Positions 29,265-39,848 of a DNA stretch of 48,240 bases are shown here, in pieces; position 1 is the first letter of the stretch; the number at the start of each line of letters is the position of its first letter. This DNA comes from Thiotrichaceae bacterium UBA4486 (GTDB taxonomy: Bacteria; Pseudomonadota; Gammaproteobacteria; Eutrophobiales; Eutrophobiaceae). The notes under the pieces were generated by a model that was given only the letters and a program-made list of their open reading frames with translations, was not told the DNA's origin and did not search any database. The translations under genes and the position numbers were made by a program. Location of the stretch: assembly GCA_002389045.1 (NCBI GenBank), contig DGNS01000015.1:307139-355378 (forward strand). The letters are read 5' to 3'.

Positions 29265-30782
29265 ATGAATAACGATTGGAGGGTGGAACCGGTGCTGAAC
29301 TCCGGTGTGCCGGTAGTTGAAACGATTCCGGTCCGGCTTGATCCGGACCAGCGCGGATCAATCCGGCAGATGGCTGGTGACTTGCTGCAACGCATGCCGG
29401 GACTGAATGTAACACACCCTTTTGGACAACAGGTGATGCCGGGTCTTACAGCCAAACCCAACCTGATTATCGAGGACCATTCGCATATAAGGCTGTTTGA
29501 ACATACCGGCGACGAGGCTTACTCTTACCGGGCCATGTTGCTCGCGGGGGATGCGGACCAGGTGATCATCGGCGTTCGCCGCAGCTCCGGCTTCGAGAAC
29601 TATTGCAGTGATTATCTTGGTCTTGGATCCCCCGAGGTATTGACGCCGGCCGCCTCGACCCATATGGAAAGTCTGACACAACGTTGTCTTAAAGACGATG
29701 CCGTCATCAATGTTATTGCTGGCAAGGCCAGGCAGCACAATGGCCTCAATGTTATTCCTTACATGGGCACCGGGGCCGTGTGGAAACTGGCAGGAGAGAT
29801 TGCCGAGCGCGCCGGTGTGCCGATCCGGATCGCCTCGCCGCCGCCCGGCCTGACCCGCTGGACGAATGACAAGCTGTGGTTTGCGCGACGTATCGAAGAG
29901 CTGTTTGGCGAGCAGGCCCTGGCGCCGGCCGAGGGCGCCTTCAGTCTGGCACTGTTGGCGCACTACATCCGGGATATGGCGAAGCAGAATGAGCGCGTGG
30001 CAGTAAAGCTTACTGACAGCGCAAGCTCGGCGGGAAACATCGTTCTGCGCTCCTCCAGCCTGAGCAATGTATCCCTGGCGGCCATTCGCCATCGCCTCAA
30101 TCACCTTTTGCGACTGGCCGGCTGGCGGGGAAGCTACCCGCTAATGGTGACTGCCTGGGAAAGCCCGATCATCACCAGTCCTTCGGTACACGTCTGGATC
30201 CCCACGCCGGATGAGGGTGACCCGAAAGTCGAAGGCATATTTGACCAGAGCGTTATCGGGCCGCAGTCGGAGTTTAATGGCGCCGCACCTACGGCCCTGG
30301 ACACTGCCTGGCAGTATCGCCTGGCTGGTGAGGCGTTCCAGATCTCATGCCTGTTCCAGGACCTGGGCTATGTCGGTCGCTGCAGCTTTGACGCGATCCT
30401 GGTAGGGAGCAGTCTTGCCGGGGCATCGCTGCACTGGGTGGAGTGTAATGGCCGCTGGGGTGGCGTCTCGATACCTGTCACACTCGTGAATCGCATATTC
30501 GGCGATTGGAGGCAGCGGTCATTCGTCATTATCGAGGAATCCCACCTCAAGGGTTCACCTCAAAAGTTCGACTCGGTGCTGGAGGTCCTGAGTGGAGAGC
30601 TGTTCCGGCGGAATACCTCGCCAGTGGGTGCCGTCATACTTTCTCCCGGGCGCATCGAGACTGGCAGCGGTTATGAATGCCTGGTATTCGGTGTGGATCC
30701 AGCGGATGCCCGGCAGCGCGCGCAACGCGTTGCCGGCAAACTGGTAGCGTCCATATCTGCGTCGACCCCGTTATGCAGATAA
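29265..30782 (+). CDS. ATP-grasp-type ligase-like protein (preATP-grasp/PGM1-like)
   Basis: A 505-aa protein from the ATG at 29265. Residues 60-230 look like the preATP-grasp half (IAGKARQHNGLNVIPYMGTG, then PPGLTRWTNDKLWFARRI). Residues 240-410 show ATP-grasp features: VAVKLTDSASSAGN (246-259) as the ATP-lysine and Gly/Ser loop, FDQSVIGPQSEFNG, and the metal-binding end WVECNGRWGG (391-400), where Glu and Asn are the expected ligands. Such enzymes join a carboxylate to an amine; the PGM1 group ligates peptides in natural-product pathways (from memory). The substrate is unknown. It stands alone between repeat arrays, divergent from the RND pump. Confidence 0.68.
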   Translation: MNNDWRVEPVLNSGVPVVETIPVRLDPDQRGSIRQMAGDLLQRMPGLNVTHPFGQQVMPGLTAKPNLIIEDHSHIRLFEHTGDEAYSYRAMLLAGDADQVIIGVRRSSGFENYCSDYLGLGSPEVLTPAASTHMESLTQRCLKDDAVINVIAGKARQHNGLNVIPYMGTGAVWKLAGEIAERAGVPIRIASPPPGLTRWTNDKLWFARRIEELFGEQALAPAEGAFSLALLAHYIRDMAKQNERVAVKLTDSASSAGNIVLRSSSLSNVSLAAIRHRLNHLLRLAGWRGSYPLMVTAWESPIITSPSVHVWIPTPDEGDPKVEGIFDQSVIGPQSEFNGAAPTALDTAWQYRLAGEAFQISCLFQDLGYVGRCSFDAILVGSSLAGASLHWVECNGRWGGVSIPVTLVNRIFGDWRQRSFVIIEESHLKGSPQKFDSVLEVLSGELFRRNTSPVGAVILSPGRIETGSGYECLVFGVDPADARQRAQRVAGKLVASISASTPLCR

Positions 30783-30854
30783 CATAAATGCTGAAAAAAC
30801 CGGCTCAAGGTTTTCGCTTCAAGGTTCAGAATTTTTCGTTTCAGGGTAGACTCT

Positions 30855-30910
30855 CGTTGAACGTTGAACGTTGAACGTTGAACGTTGAACGTTGTACGTA
30901 GAACGTAGAA
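30855..30910. repeat. Heptamer tandem repeat array D (8 units)
   Basis: CGTTGAA five times, then CGTTGTA, CGTAGAA, CGTAGAA. Perfect tandem over the first 35 bases. It ends 15 bases before the tgt start codon, so copy-number change could affect the tgt leader. Confidence 0.85.
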
Positions 30911-30925
30911 CCCAGAGACCCATTA

Positions 30926-32056
<1,131 letters not shown>

Positions 32057-32235
32057 AACCGTCGCAACCGGGTCGGATGCATTTTCTCCCGGTGATCCCG
32101 CGCCACCCTTTACAGAAAACCGATCCTGATGCATTGTCACGCCCTGTTTATTCAGGGAGTCACATGCACTATGGATACTGCTTTTTCAGGCATCTTGGGT
32201 ATAATAGCCCGTCCCTGCAACAGGAATAAATCTAA

Positions 32236-32565
32236 GTGACTGAATTCTTTATCAATAATGCGTACGCACAAAGCGCGCCTCCGGCAGGCGGCGGTATCGC
32301 CGGTTTTCTGCCGCTCATTATCATACTCGTTGTCTTCTGGTTCTTTTTGATCCGCCCGCAAATGAAGCAGGCCAAGGAACACCGCAAGATGGTCGAGGCC
32401 CTGGCCAAGGGCGACGAAGTGGTCACCAATGGCGGTCTGCTCGGCAAGATCAACAAGGTGGGTGATAACTTTGTCCTGTTGGAGGTTGCCGCTAACCTGG
32501 AAGTCAAGGTACAGAAACAGAATATTTCGGCCCTGATGCCCAAAGGCACGGTAAAAACGCTGTAA
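32236..32565 (+). CDS. yajC: Sec translocon accessory subunit YajC
   Basis: A small inner-membrane protein (109 aa) of the SecDF-YajC complex that aids protein export. One membrane helix spans about residues 22-40 (IAGFLPLIIILVVFWFFLI), followed by the family motif IRPQMKQAKEHRKMVEAL and a C-terminal SH3-like part with GDEVVTNGGLLGKI. The start codon is GTG, with AGGA 10 bases upstream. It precedes secD by 31 bases, as expected. Confidence 0.95.
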   Translation: MTEFFINNAYAQSAPPAGGGIAGFLPLIIILVVFWFFLIRPQMKQAKEHRKMVEALAKGDEVVTNGGLLGKINKVGDNFVLLEVAANLEVKVQKQNISALMPKGTVKTL

Positions 32566-32596
32566 CTCCAACATACGCTATAACAACTGATTCAAG

Positions 32597-34447
32597 ATGA
32601 ACCGCTACGCAGCCTGGAAATACGTACTGATCCTTATTCTCGTTATCGCCGGTGCTCTTTATGCATTGCCCAATATCTACGGTAACGAACCGGCCCTGCA
32701 GGTGACCTCATCGCGTGGCGGTGAAGCGGGTGAACTCACCGAGCTGGCCATCGGCGCCGCCCTCGACGTGGCCGGGATTACGCCACGGTCCCTGGAAGTC
32801 CAGGAGAACGGTTTGCTGGTGCGCTTCGCCAACGAGGAGGACCAGTTGCGCGGGCAGAACGCCATCAAGGATGAACTGGGACAGGATTACGTCGTCGCCC
32901 TGAACCTGGCGCCGGCGACGCCGGACTGGCTGCGTTCCCTGGGTGCCGAGCCGATGTTTCTGGGTCTGGATCTGCGTGGCGGTGTGCATTTCCTCATGGA
33001 AGTGAATATGCCGGCCGCCATCGAGAAGGCCGAAAATCGCTATGTCTCCGATTTCAGAACCCTGCTGCGTGAAAACCGGGTGCGCTATCGCACCATCACC
33101 CGCCTCGATGAAGGCGGCGTTCTGGTGCGCTACCGGGATGCGGAGGAACAGGCCGCGGGGGACCGGTTGATTGAAGATACCTATTTTGATTTGAACCTCG
33201 AGCAGCGTGACGGCAACGAGACCGTGACCCGGCTGAGCGAGGACGCCCTGCAGGAAACCCGGGAGCAGGCCCTGCAGCAGAACATTACCACCCTGCGTAA
33301 ACGCGTGAACGAACTCGGCGTCGCCGAACCCGTTATCCAGCGCCAGGGCGCCAACCGTATCGTGGTGCAGTTGCCCGGGGTGCAGGATACCGCTCGCGCC
33401 AAGGATATTCTCGGCGCCACGGCAACCCTGGAATTTCGCATGGTGGATGATGAAAACAGCATAGAAGATGCGCTCGATGGACGTCCGCCTATCGGTTCGA
33501 AGCTCTACAAGACCCGCGACGGGCAGCCGATCCTGCTCAAGAAACAGGTCATGCTCACCGGTGAATACATAATCGATGCCGCATCGGGATTTGATCAGAT
33601 CTCGGGTGGACCGGATGTTTCCATTACCCTCGATGGCCGCGGCGCACGAATATTCAGCCGGGCCACCGCCGACGAGGTTGGCAAACGCATGGGCGTGGTG
33701 TTCATTGAAACCAAGACGCAGACCATTGTCCGGCCGGACGGCAGTCGGGAAAAGCTGACTGAAAGTATTGAAGAGGTGATAAACGCCGCCACCATCCAGG
33801 AACAGCTGGGCAAGCGTTTTCACATCACCGGGCTGGATTCAACCGAGGAGGCGCGCAACCTGGCCTTGTTACTGCGCGCCGGCGCCCTGGCGGCGCCTCT
33901 GGAGATCATCGAGGAGCGCACGGTCGGTCCGAGCCTTGGCCGCGACAACATCGAACAGGGATTCAACTCGGTCATGGTCGGTTTTGCACTGGTACTGATC
34001 TTCATGGCGGTTTATTACAAGGTCTTCGGGGTGATTGCCGATGTGGCTCTGGCGCTGAACCTGGTCTTTATCATCGCCCTGTTGTCGCTGCTGCAGGCAA
34101 CCCTGACCCTGCCGGGGATTGCCGGTATCGTCCTCACCGTCGGTATGGCGGTAGACGCCAACGTGCTGATATTCCAGCGCATCCGTGAGGAGATCCAGAA
34201 TGGCAACTCGCCCCAGGCCAGTATTCACGCCGGTTATGAGAAGGCCTTTTCCACCATCGCCGATGCCAACATCACTACGCTGATTGCCGCGCTGGTGCTG
34301 TTCAGTTTCGGCACCGGACCGATCAAGGGTTTTGCCGTTACCCTGTCGCTGGGCATCATCTGCTCCATGTTCACCGCCATCATGGTCACCCGCGCCCTGG
34401 TCAACCTGGTCTACGGCGGCCGTAGACTGCAAAAGCTGAGTATCTAG
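32597..34447 (+). CDS. secD: Protein translocase subunit SecD
   Basis: Proton-driven export factor, 616 aa, the normal gammaproteobacterial length. TM1 lies at residues 7-25. The large periplasmic P1 domain has LGLDLRGGVHFLMEV and RKRVNELGVAEPVIQRQG, and five further TM helices lie after about 450. The conserved TM4 region GFALVLIFMAVYYK and the AVDANVLIFQRIREE motif (with its proton-relay Asp) are present. Four bases separate its stop from the secF ATG. Confidence 0.97.
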   Translation: MNRYAAWKYVLILILVIAGALYALPNIYGNEPALQVTSSRGGEAGELTELAIGAALDVAGITPRSLEVQENGLLVRFANEEDQLRGQNAIKDELGQDYVVALNLAPATPDWLRSLGAEPMFLGLDLRGGVHFLMEVNMPAAIEKAENRYVSDFRTLLRENRVRYRTITRLDEGGVLVRYRDAEEQAAGDRLIEDTYFDLNLEQRDGNETVTRLSEDALQETREQALQQNITTLRKRVNELGVAEPVIQRQGANRIVVQLPGVQDTARAKDILGATATLEFRMVDDENSIEDALDGRPPIGSKLYKTRDGQPILLKKQVMLTGEYIIDAASGFDQISGGPDVSITLDGRGARIFSRATADEVGKRMGVVFIETKTQTIVRPDGSREKLTESIEEVINAATIQEQLGKRFHITGLDSTEEARNLALLLRAGALAAPLEIIEERTVGPSLGRDNIEQGFNSVMVGFALVLIFMAVYYKVFGVIADVALALNLVFIIALLSLLQATLTLPGIAGIVLTVGMAVDANVLIFQRIREEIQNGNSPQASIHAGYEKAFSTIADANITTLIAALVLFSFGTGPIKGFAVTLSLGIICSMFTAIMVTRALVNLVYGGRRLQKLSI

Positions 34448-34451
34448 AACG

Positions 34452-35387
34452 ATGGAACTGATCAAAACCAATCTCAATATCAAGTTCATGGCCCGGCGCA
34501 GGATGGCCATGATGATCTCTTCCGTACTGCTTGTGATTGCCATCGGCTCGCTGGCCGCGCGCGGTCTGAACCTGGGTATTGATTTTACCGGTGGCACCAT
34601 CGTCGAACTGGGTTATGAGCAGGCCGTGGAACTCGAGCGGGTGCGCAATGTACTGGCCGATTCGCCATTTCATGGCGCGGTGGTGCAGTATTTCGGCACC
34701 GCCAACGATGTGCTGATCCGTGTGCCGCCGACCGAAGGCTTGAACAGCGCCGATATCAGCAGTGAATTGCTGACATTACTGAAGCTGAGCGGCGACGAGG
34801 TGGACATGCGCCGGGTGGAATTCGTCGGCCCGCAGGTAGGGGACGAACTCACCGAGGACGGTGGACTGGCCATGGTTTACGCACTGCTCTGTATCCTGGT
34901 CTACGTGGCACTGCGCTTCCAGTTACGTTTTTCCGCCGGCGCCATCGCGGCACTGGTGCACGATGTGATCATTACTATCGGCTTTTTCTCGGTGACCGGT
35001 ATGGAATTCGATCTCAGTGTGCTGGCGGCCGTGCTGGCCGTGATCGGTTATTCGCTGAACGATACCATCGTGGTCTTTGATCGCATCCGCGAGAACTTTC
35101 ACCGCATGCGCAAGGCGAGTCCCTCCGAGGTCATCAACACCTCGTTGAACCAGACCCTGAGCCGGACGCTCATGACCTCGTTGACCACCCTGCTGGTGTT
35201 GATGGCCCTGTTTTATCTCGGTGGCGAGATTATTCATTCGTTCGCGGCCGCCCTCATCGTCGGTGTCCTCATAGGTACCTATTCCTCTCTTTACGTTGCC
35301 AGCCCGATAACGCTGATGCTGGGTGTTACCTACAAGGATCTCATCCCGGTGGAAAAAGAGGGCGCCGGGGTCGATACACGCCCCTGA
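34452..35387 (+). CDS. secF: Protein translocase subunit SecF
   Basis: Partner of SecD, 311 aa. TM1 at about residues 17-35 is followed by the SecF-specific LGIDFTGGTIVELGYEQ and a small periplasmic domain. Five TM helices follow, with FSVTGMEFDLSVLAAVLAVI and YSLNDTIVVFDRIREN (conserved Asp and Arg). A GC-rich hairpin lies 10 bases after the stop. Confidence 0.97.
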   Translation: MELIKTNLNIKFMARRRMAMMISSVLLVIAIGSLAARGLNLGIDFTGGTIVELGYEQAVELERVRNVLADSPFHGAVVQYFGTANDVLIRVPPTEGLNSADISSELLTLLKLSGDEVDMRRVEFVGPQVGDELTEDGGLAMVYALLCILVYVALRFQLRFSAGAIAALVHDVIITIGFFSVTGMEFDLSVLAAVLAVIGYSLNDTIVVFDRIRENFHRMRKASPSEVINTSLNQTLSRTLMTSLTTLLVLMALFYLGGEIIHSFAAALIVGVLIGTYSSLYVASPITLMLGVTYKDLIPVEKEGAGVDTRP

Positions 35388-35397
35388 CACAGTGCGT

Positions 35398-35412
35398 GGC
35401 GGCGTCGCCGCC
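35398..35412 (+). terminator. GC-rich hairpin after secF
   Basis: GGCGGC-GTC-GCCGCC followed by CTGTTTGTCC. A plausible weak intrinsic terminator for the tgt-yajC-secDF transcript; the tight 3-base loop and the interrupted T-run make it uncertain. Confidence 0.35.
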
Positions 35413-35527
35413 CTGTTTGTCCTCTATTGTCTTGATCGCCGGCTTTGCTGGGTGACAAATGACAGGCGTGCAGTCGTCATCGCGTTGATTGACAGGAATC
35501 TCCATTAACCACAATCTTGAACATGCG

Positions 35528-36667
35528 ATGAACATCGTCGCCGACACCCAGATCCCCCGTGTTGAACAGGCTTTCAGCCAGTTCGGCGAGATCAGGTTTT
35601 GTCCCGGTCGCGACATTGATGCCGAACGGGTCAGGAGCTGTGACATCCTGCTGGTGCGTTCCGTGACCCGGATCAATCATGACCTGCTGGCGCACAGCCG
35701 TGTGCGTTTTATCGCCTCGGCCACCAGCGGTATTGATCATGTCGATGTGAATTACCTGCGCAGCCGCAATATCGGCTTTGCCAGTGCCCCGGGGTGCAAC
35801 GCGCGCGCCGTGGCTGAATACGTGCTCAGCGCGCTGCTGGATCTTGCCGCCGGGCGTGGATTTCGCCTGGCGGAAAAAACCGTGGGCATTATCGGATACG
35901 GTCACACGGGATCCCGCGTGGCGCGCTTTCTCGATGCCTTGGGGGTGAAATGCGTTATCAACGATCCGCCGCTGGCCGATAACGGCGGCGTTGCCGGCTT
36001 GCAGTCACTGGACGCGGCGCTGGCCTGCGATATCATCACCCTGCACGTCCCCCTGACCACCGGCGGAGATCATCCCACCATCGGCTTACTGGACCGCCGG
36101 CGCATCGAGAACCTGCGAAACGGGACCATTGTCGTGAACACGGCGCGGGGAGAGGTGCTTGATGAAGCGGCATTGCTGGACGCTGTCCGCGCCGGCCGAT
36201 TACACGCCGTCATCGATGTCTGGCAGAATGAACCCTCAATCAACACCGGGTTACTGGCCGCCGTGTACATGGGCACCCCACACATTGCCGGATATAGTCT
36301 CGATGGCCGCCTGCGCGCCGTGGACAGTATTTATCTGGCTTGCTGTAACTATTTCAATGAACCCGCGCAGTTCAGCATCGAGCACCCGGCCTCACCCGGG
36401 ACGCAGATCGTTGATGCAACGGTGACGCTGGATGAGTTGATAAGGCGGCTGACGCACGCGGTGTGTCCGGTCACGGCAGACCATGCCGCTCTGTGCAAGT
36501 CCCTGGCCATGGATGACCCGGCGCGGCGGGCGGCGTATTTCGATCAATTGCGGAGAAACTACCCGGATCGCCGCGAATTCAGCAGCGTTTCCGTGCAGGC
36601 GCGGGAGTTGCCCGAGAAAACGCTGCGCGTGCTCGAAGCCCTGGGGTTTGCAGTGTGCCGGAATTGA
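35528..36667 (+). CDS. pdxB: Erythronate-4-phosphate dehydrogenase
   Basis: Second step of DXP-dependent pyridoxal phosphate synthesis. The protein is 379 aa from the ATG at 35528; a TTG at 35489 would only add an unconserved leader. The D-2-hydroxyacid dehydrogenase core is plain: ATSGIDHVDVNYLR, the NAD loop GIIGYGHTGSRVA near residues 119-131, TLHVPLTTGGDHPTIGLLD, VNTARGEVLDEAAL, the catalytic Glu/His region VWQNEPSIN and MGTPHIAGYSLDG. The C-terminal ~100 residues match the PdxB-specific dimerisation domain. It overlaps purN by 13 bases. Confidence 0.94.
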   Translation: MNIVADTQIPRVEQAFSQFGEIRFCPGRDIDAERVRSCDILLVRSVTRINHDLLAHSRVRFIASATSGIDHVDVNYLRSRNIGFASAPGCNARAVAEYVLSALLDLAAGRGFRLAEKTVGIIGYGHTGSRVARFLDALGVKCVINDPPLADNGGVAGLQSLDAALACDIITLHVPLTTGGDHPTIGLLDRRRIENLRNGTIVVNTARGEVLDEAALLDAVRAGRLHAVIDVWQNEPSINTGLLAAVYMGTPHIAGYSLDGRLRAVDSIYLACCNYFNEPAQFSIEHPASPGTQIVDATVTLDELIRRLTHAVCPVTADHAALCKSLAMDDPARRAAYFDQLRRNYPDRREFSSVSVQARELPEKTLRVLEALGFAVCRN

Positions 36668-37263
36668 AACGTCTGGGCTTTCTGGCCTCGGGTCGCGGTT
36701 CCAACATGCTGGCTATCATCCGGGCCTGCGAGAGCGGACGCTTGCCCGCCAGTCCGGTACTGGTGATCAGTAACAATCCGGATGCCCGGGCGCTGCAACT
36801 GGGGAGCGAACACGGCCTCGAAGCCCTGCATATGAGCCGCCGTACGCACGGCGATGCCGCGTCGCTGGATCAGGCCATGACGGCGGCCATGCAGGCGCAT
36901 CAGGTCGACCTGGTTATCCTCGCCGGTTATATGAAAAAAATCGGACCGCAACTGCTGTCAGCCTATGCCCATCGCATCCTCAATATTCATCCATCGCTGC
37001 TACCGAGGCACGGCGGCCGCGGTATGTACGGCATGCACGTGCACGAGGCGGTCATCGCGGCCGGGGAGACGGAAACCGGGGTGACCGTGCACCTGGTCAA
37101 CGCCGAGTACGACAGCGGCGATATTCTCGCCCGGCGTACGGTCAGTGTGGAAGCGGACGATGACGCCGAATCACTTGCGGCCCGGGTCCTGGAAGTGGAA
37201 CACCGGCTTTATACCGAGGTGCTCGGAAAAATCCTGAGCGGAGAGATCACCCTGCCGGAATGA
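36655..37263 (+). CDS. purN: Phosphoribosylglycinamide formyltransferase
   Basis: Formylates GAR using 10-formyl-tetrahydrofolate in purine synthesis. 202 aa with a GTG start overlapping the last 13 bases of pdxB. The phosphate loop GRGSN lies at 13-17, and the catalytic Asn and His are in ILNIHPSLLP. The catalytic Asp is in EYDSGDIL. The segment after the active site reads HGGRGMYGMHVHEAV, the longer glycine-rich version of this loop rather than the compact enterobacterial one. Twelve bases separate it from the first MMPL exporter. Confidence 0.92.
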   Translation: MPELKRLGFLASGRGSNMLAIIRACESGRLPASPVLVISNNPDARALQLGSEHGLEALHMSRRTHGDAASLDQAMTAAMQAHQVDLVILAGYMKKIGPQLLSAYAHRILNIHPSLLPRHGGRGMYGMHVHEAVIAAGETETGVTVHLVNAEYDSGDILARRTVSVEADDDAESLAARVLEVEHRLYTEVLGKILSGEITLPE

Positions 37264-37275
37264 ACAGCGACTGTC

Positions 37276-39834
37276 ATGATATCGAGCCTGCGGGCACAAC
37301 AGGGGGTAGCTTTGTTGCACGAACCTGACGCTGCCGGTGCCGGAAAATACATTGCCCGCTGGTACCGGTGCAGTGTTATCGAACAGCCGTTGCCGGTGTT
37401 GTTGCTGCTTGGTGTAGTGGCTCTGTTTTTTCTCTATTTCACTTCGTATTTCCGGCTGGATGCCTCGGCGGATTCCCTGTTACTGGAAAATGATCAGGAT
37501 CTGAAGGCCTATCGTGAAATCGCGCGGCGTTATGAAACGCAGGATTTCCTGTTACTGACCTTCACTCCCACGGGCGATCTGTTAGCAGAGCAAAACCTGA
37601 CAACCCTCGGTCGCTTGCGTGACAGCATCAGTGCCCTGACCGGTGTGGCATCGGTGCTGAGTATTCTCGATGTGCCTCTGGTGGGACCTGGCAGCGGGTC
37701 GTTGTCGGATATTGCCCGGAATGCGAAAACCCTTGGCGATAGCGGCGTGGATCCGGATCGTGCCCGGGAGGAACTGGTGTCCAGTCCCATATTCAGCGAA
37801 CTGGTGATCAGCAAGGACGGCCAGACTACGGCACTGGTGATCAACCTGCCCGCGGACAGAAAATACCAGGAACTGATACACGAACGTGAGCGTTTGCTGG
37901 AACAACGTCGTGACGCTGAATGGTCCAGTGAACAACAGCGCACGCTGGAACAGGTGGATGCCGATTATGAAAATCGCAAGCGGCGGATCGATACGCGTAA
38001 CCACGAGACCATCAAGGCCATCCGTGCACTGATGCGGGACTACAGCGCTGCCGGGGAATTGCACCTGGGCGGCATCAGCATGATCGCAGATGACATGATC
38101 CGCTTTGTTAAAAACGATCTGATCCGTTTCGGTGCCGGCGTCTTCATCTTCCTGGTGCTGATGCTGTGGCTGATATTCCGGCGCTTCCAGTGGATATTGC
38201 TGCCGCTGGCCTGTTGCACCTATTCGGGCGTGGTCATGGTCGGGTTGCTGGGCCTGCTGGACTGGCCGGTGACCGTGATCTCGTCGAATTTTATCTCGCT
38301 GATGCTGATCCTGACCATGTCCATGAATATCCACCTCATTGTGCGTTACCGTGAACTGTCGCGGGACAACCCGGCACTGGCGCAACCGGAACTGGTCATG
38401 CGCACCGCTGAGCGCATGGTGCGGCCGTGCCTGTACACCGCGCTGACCACCATGATCGGTTTTTCATCGCTGGTGGTCAGCCAGATCAAGCCGGTGATCC
38501 ATTTCGGCCTGATGATGTCCATCGGCCTGCTGGTGACCTTCCTGACTACTTTTATCCTGTTTCCGGGCCTGTTAATGCTGTTTCCCAAACAGGCGGTGAA
38601 GGCCGATGAGACGGCCAACCGTGTGACGCCGTGGCTGGGCCGGCTGACACAACGGTATGGCAGGTCCGTCCTGCTTGCCTGTGCCGGAATCGGTCTGGTC
38701 AGTGTATTCGGGATGACGCAGTTACGGGTTGAAAACAGTTTCATTAATTATTTCAGTGAAGACACTGAAATTTATCGCGGCCAGCGTGTGATCGATGAAA
38801 AGCTGGGCGGGACGACACCGCTGGACGTCATCCTCGATTTTGACCTTGAAGGTGGCGCAACAGCAGCGGAACACGAAGACAGCGGCTTCGAGGAACTCGA
38901 CGCCCTGTTCGCCGGTATCGAATCCGATCCGGCGGACAGCTGGTTTACGGCGCAGCGGCTGGATCGCATCAGCGCCGTGCATGATTATCTTGACAGCCTG
39001 GATGCTGTCGGCAAGGTCCTGTCACTGAACTCCTTTCTCGAGGTCATGCGTGAGGTCAACAACGGCCAGCCCACCGACGCCTTTGAAATGGCGCTGGTGT
39101 ACAAGCGCATGCCCGAAGACATACGCGCCAGTCTGATCGATCCCTATATTTCAATCGCGGCGGATCAGGCCCGTATCAATGTGCGTATCATTGACTCCAT
39201 GCCCGATCTCAGACGCCAGGAACTGTTACAACGGATCCACCAGGACCTCGATGAGAAACTCGGCTTACCACCATCAGAGTATCGCCTCACCGGCATGCTG
39301 GTGCTTTATAACAACATGCTGCAAAGCCTGTTTCGTTCCCAGATCCTGACCCTGGGTGCGGTCATGCTCGGCATTGCTCTGATGTTGTGGTTGCTGTTCC
39401 GATCCGTGCGGCTGGCGGTTATCGGCATATTGCCTAATCTGCTTGCCGCGGTGGCGGTGCTCGGCCTGATGGGCCTCGCCGGCATTCCGCTGGATATGAT
39501 GACCATCACCATCGCCGCCATTACCATAGGCATCGCGGTTGATGATTGCATTCATTATATTTACCGTTTTCGTGAGGAGTTCGCCAGGCACGGGCAATAC
39601 CGCAAGACCATGCATTATTGCCACGCCAATATCGGTGCGGCCATGTTTTACACCTCGATCACAATAATCATTGGATTCTCTATCCTGATTTTGTCAAACT
39701 TCATCCCCACGATAATCTTCGGGCTGTTGACCACGCTGGCCATGCTCGTAGCCCTGCTTGCCGCCCTGACGCTGCTACCGGAACTGATTCTGGTGATCAG
39801 GCCGTTCGGCGAAGAACACGAAGAACAAACATAA
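37276..39834 (+). CDS. MMPL/RND family exporter, copy 1
   Basis: Inner-membrane RND-superfamily protein of 852 aa with the MMPL/sterol-sensing-domain plan: TM1 (about 35-58), a ~220-residue periplasmic domain starting RLDASADSLLLEND, five helices (about 275-435), a second TM/periplasmic domain starting around 460 (VENSFINYFSEDTEIYRGQ) and five last helices (about 680-845). The TM motifs SSNFISLMLILTMSMNIHL and TIAAITIGIAVDDCIHYIY, the latter with the Asp pair, match proton-driven RND. HpnN hopanoid exporters share this plan. It is tandem with a paralogue 14 bases downstream, then mlaC, ibaG and murA. A lipid substrate is likely by context. Confidence 0.88.
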   Translation: MISSLRAQQGVALLHEPDAAGAGKYIARWYRCSVIEQPLPVLLLLGVVALFFLYFTSYFRLDASADSLLLENDQDLKAYREIARRYETQDFLLLTFTPTGDLLAEQNLTTLGRLRDSISALTGVASVLSILDVPLVGPGSGSLSDIARNAKTLGDSGVDPDRAREELVSSPIFSELVISKDGQTTALVINLPADRKYQELIHERERLLEQRRDAEWSSEQQRTLEQVDADYENRKRRIDTRNHETIKAIRALMRDYSAAGELHLGGISMIADDMIRFVKNDLIRFGAGVFIFLVLMLWLIFRRFQWILLPLACCTYSGVVMVGLLGLLDWPVTVISSNFISLMLILTMSMNIHLIVRYRELSRDNPALAQPELVMRTAERMVRPCLYTALTTMIGFSSLVVSQIKPVIHFGLMMSIGLLVTFLTTFILFPGLLMLFPKQAVKADETANRVTPWLGRLTQRYGRSVLLACAGIGLVSVFGMTQLRVENSFINYFSEDTEIYRGQRVIDEKLGGTTPLDVILDFDLEGGATAAEHEDSGFEELDALFAGIESDPADSWFTAQRLDRISAVHDYLDSLDAVGKVLSLNSFLEVMREVNNGQPTDAFEMALVYKRMPEDIRASLIDPYISIAADQARINVRIIDSMPDLRRQELLQRIHQDLDEKLGLPPSEYRLTGMLVLYNNMLQSLFRSQILTLGAVMLGIALMLWLLFRSVRLAVIGILPNLLAAVAVLGLMGLAGIPLDMMTITIAAITIGIAVDDCIHYIYRFREEFARHGQYRKTMHYCHANIGAAMFYTSITIIIGFSILILSNFIPTIIFGLLTTLAMLVALLAALTLLPELILVIRPFGEEHEEQT

Positions 39835-39848
39835 CAAGCTGCCCATCA

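Noticed and set aside
30855..30910. CRISPR-like array ahead of tgt
   Set aside because: Units are 7 bases without spacers, so this is a simple tandem repeat. No cas genes occur in the window.
32708..33823. A 371-codon open frame antisense to secD
   Set aside because: secD is unmistakable; the antisense frame is a shadow of its codon use.
36655..37263. PurN as possible other formyltransferase because of the long glycine-rich loop
   Set aside because: The Asn-His-Asp catalytic set and GRGSN loop are complete, and the loop variant also occurs in bona fide PurN enzymes.
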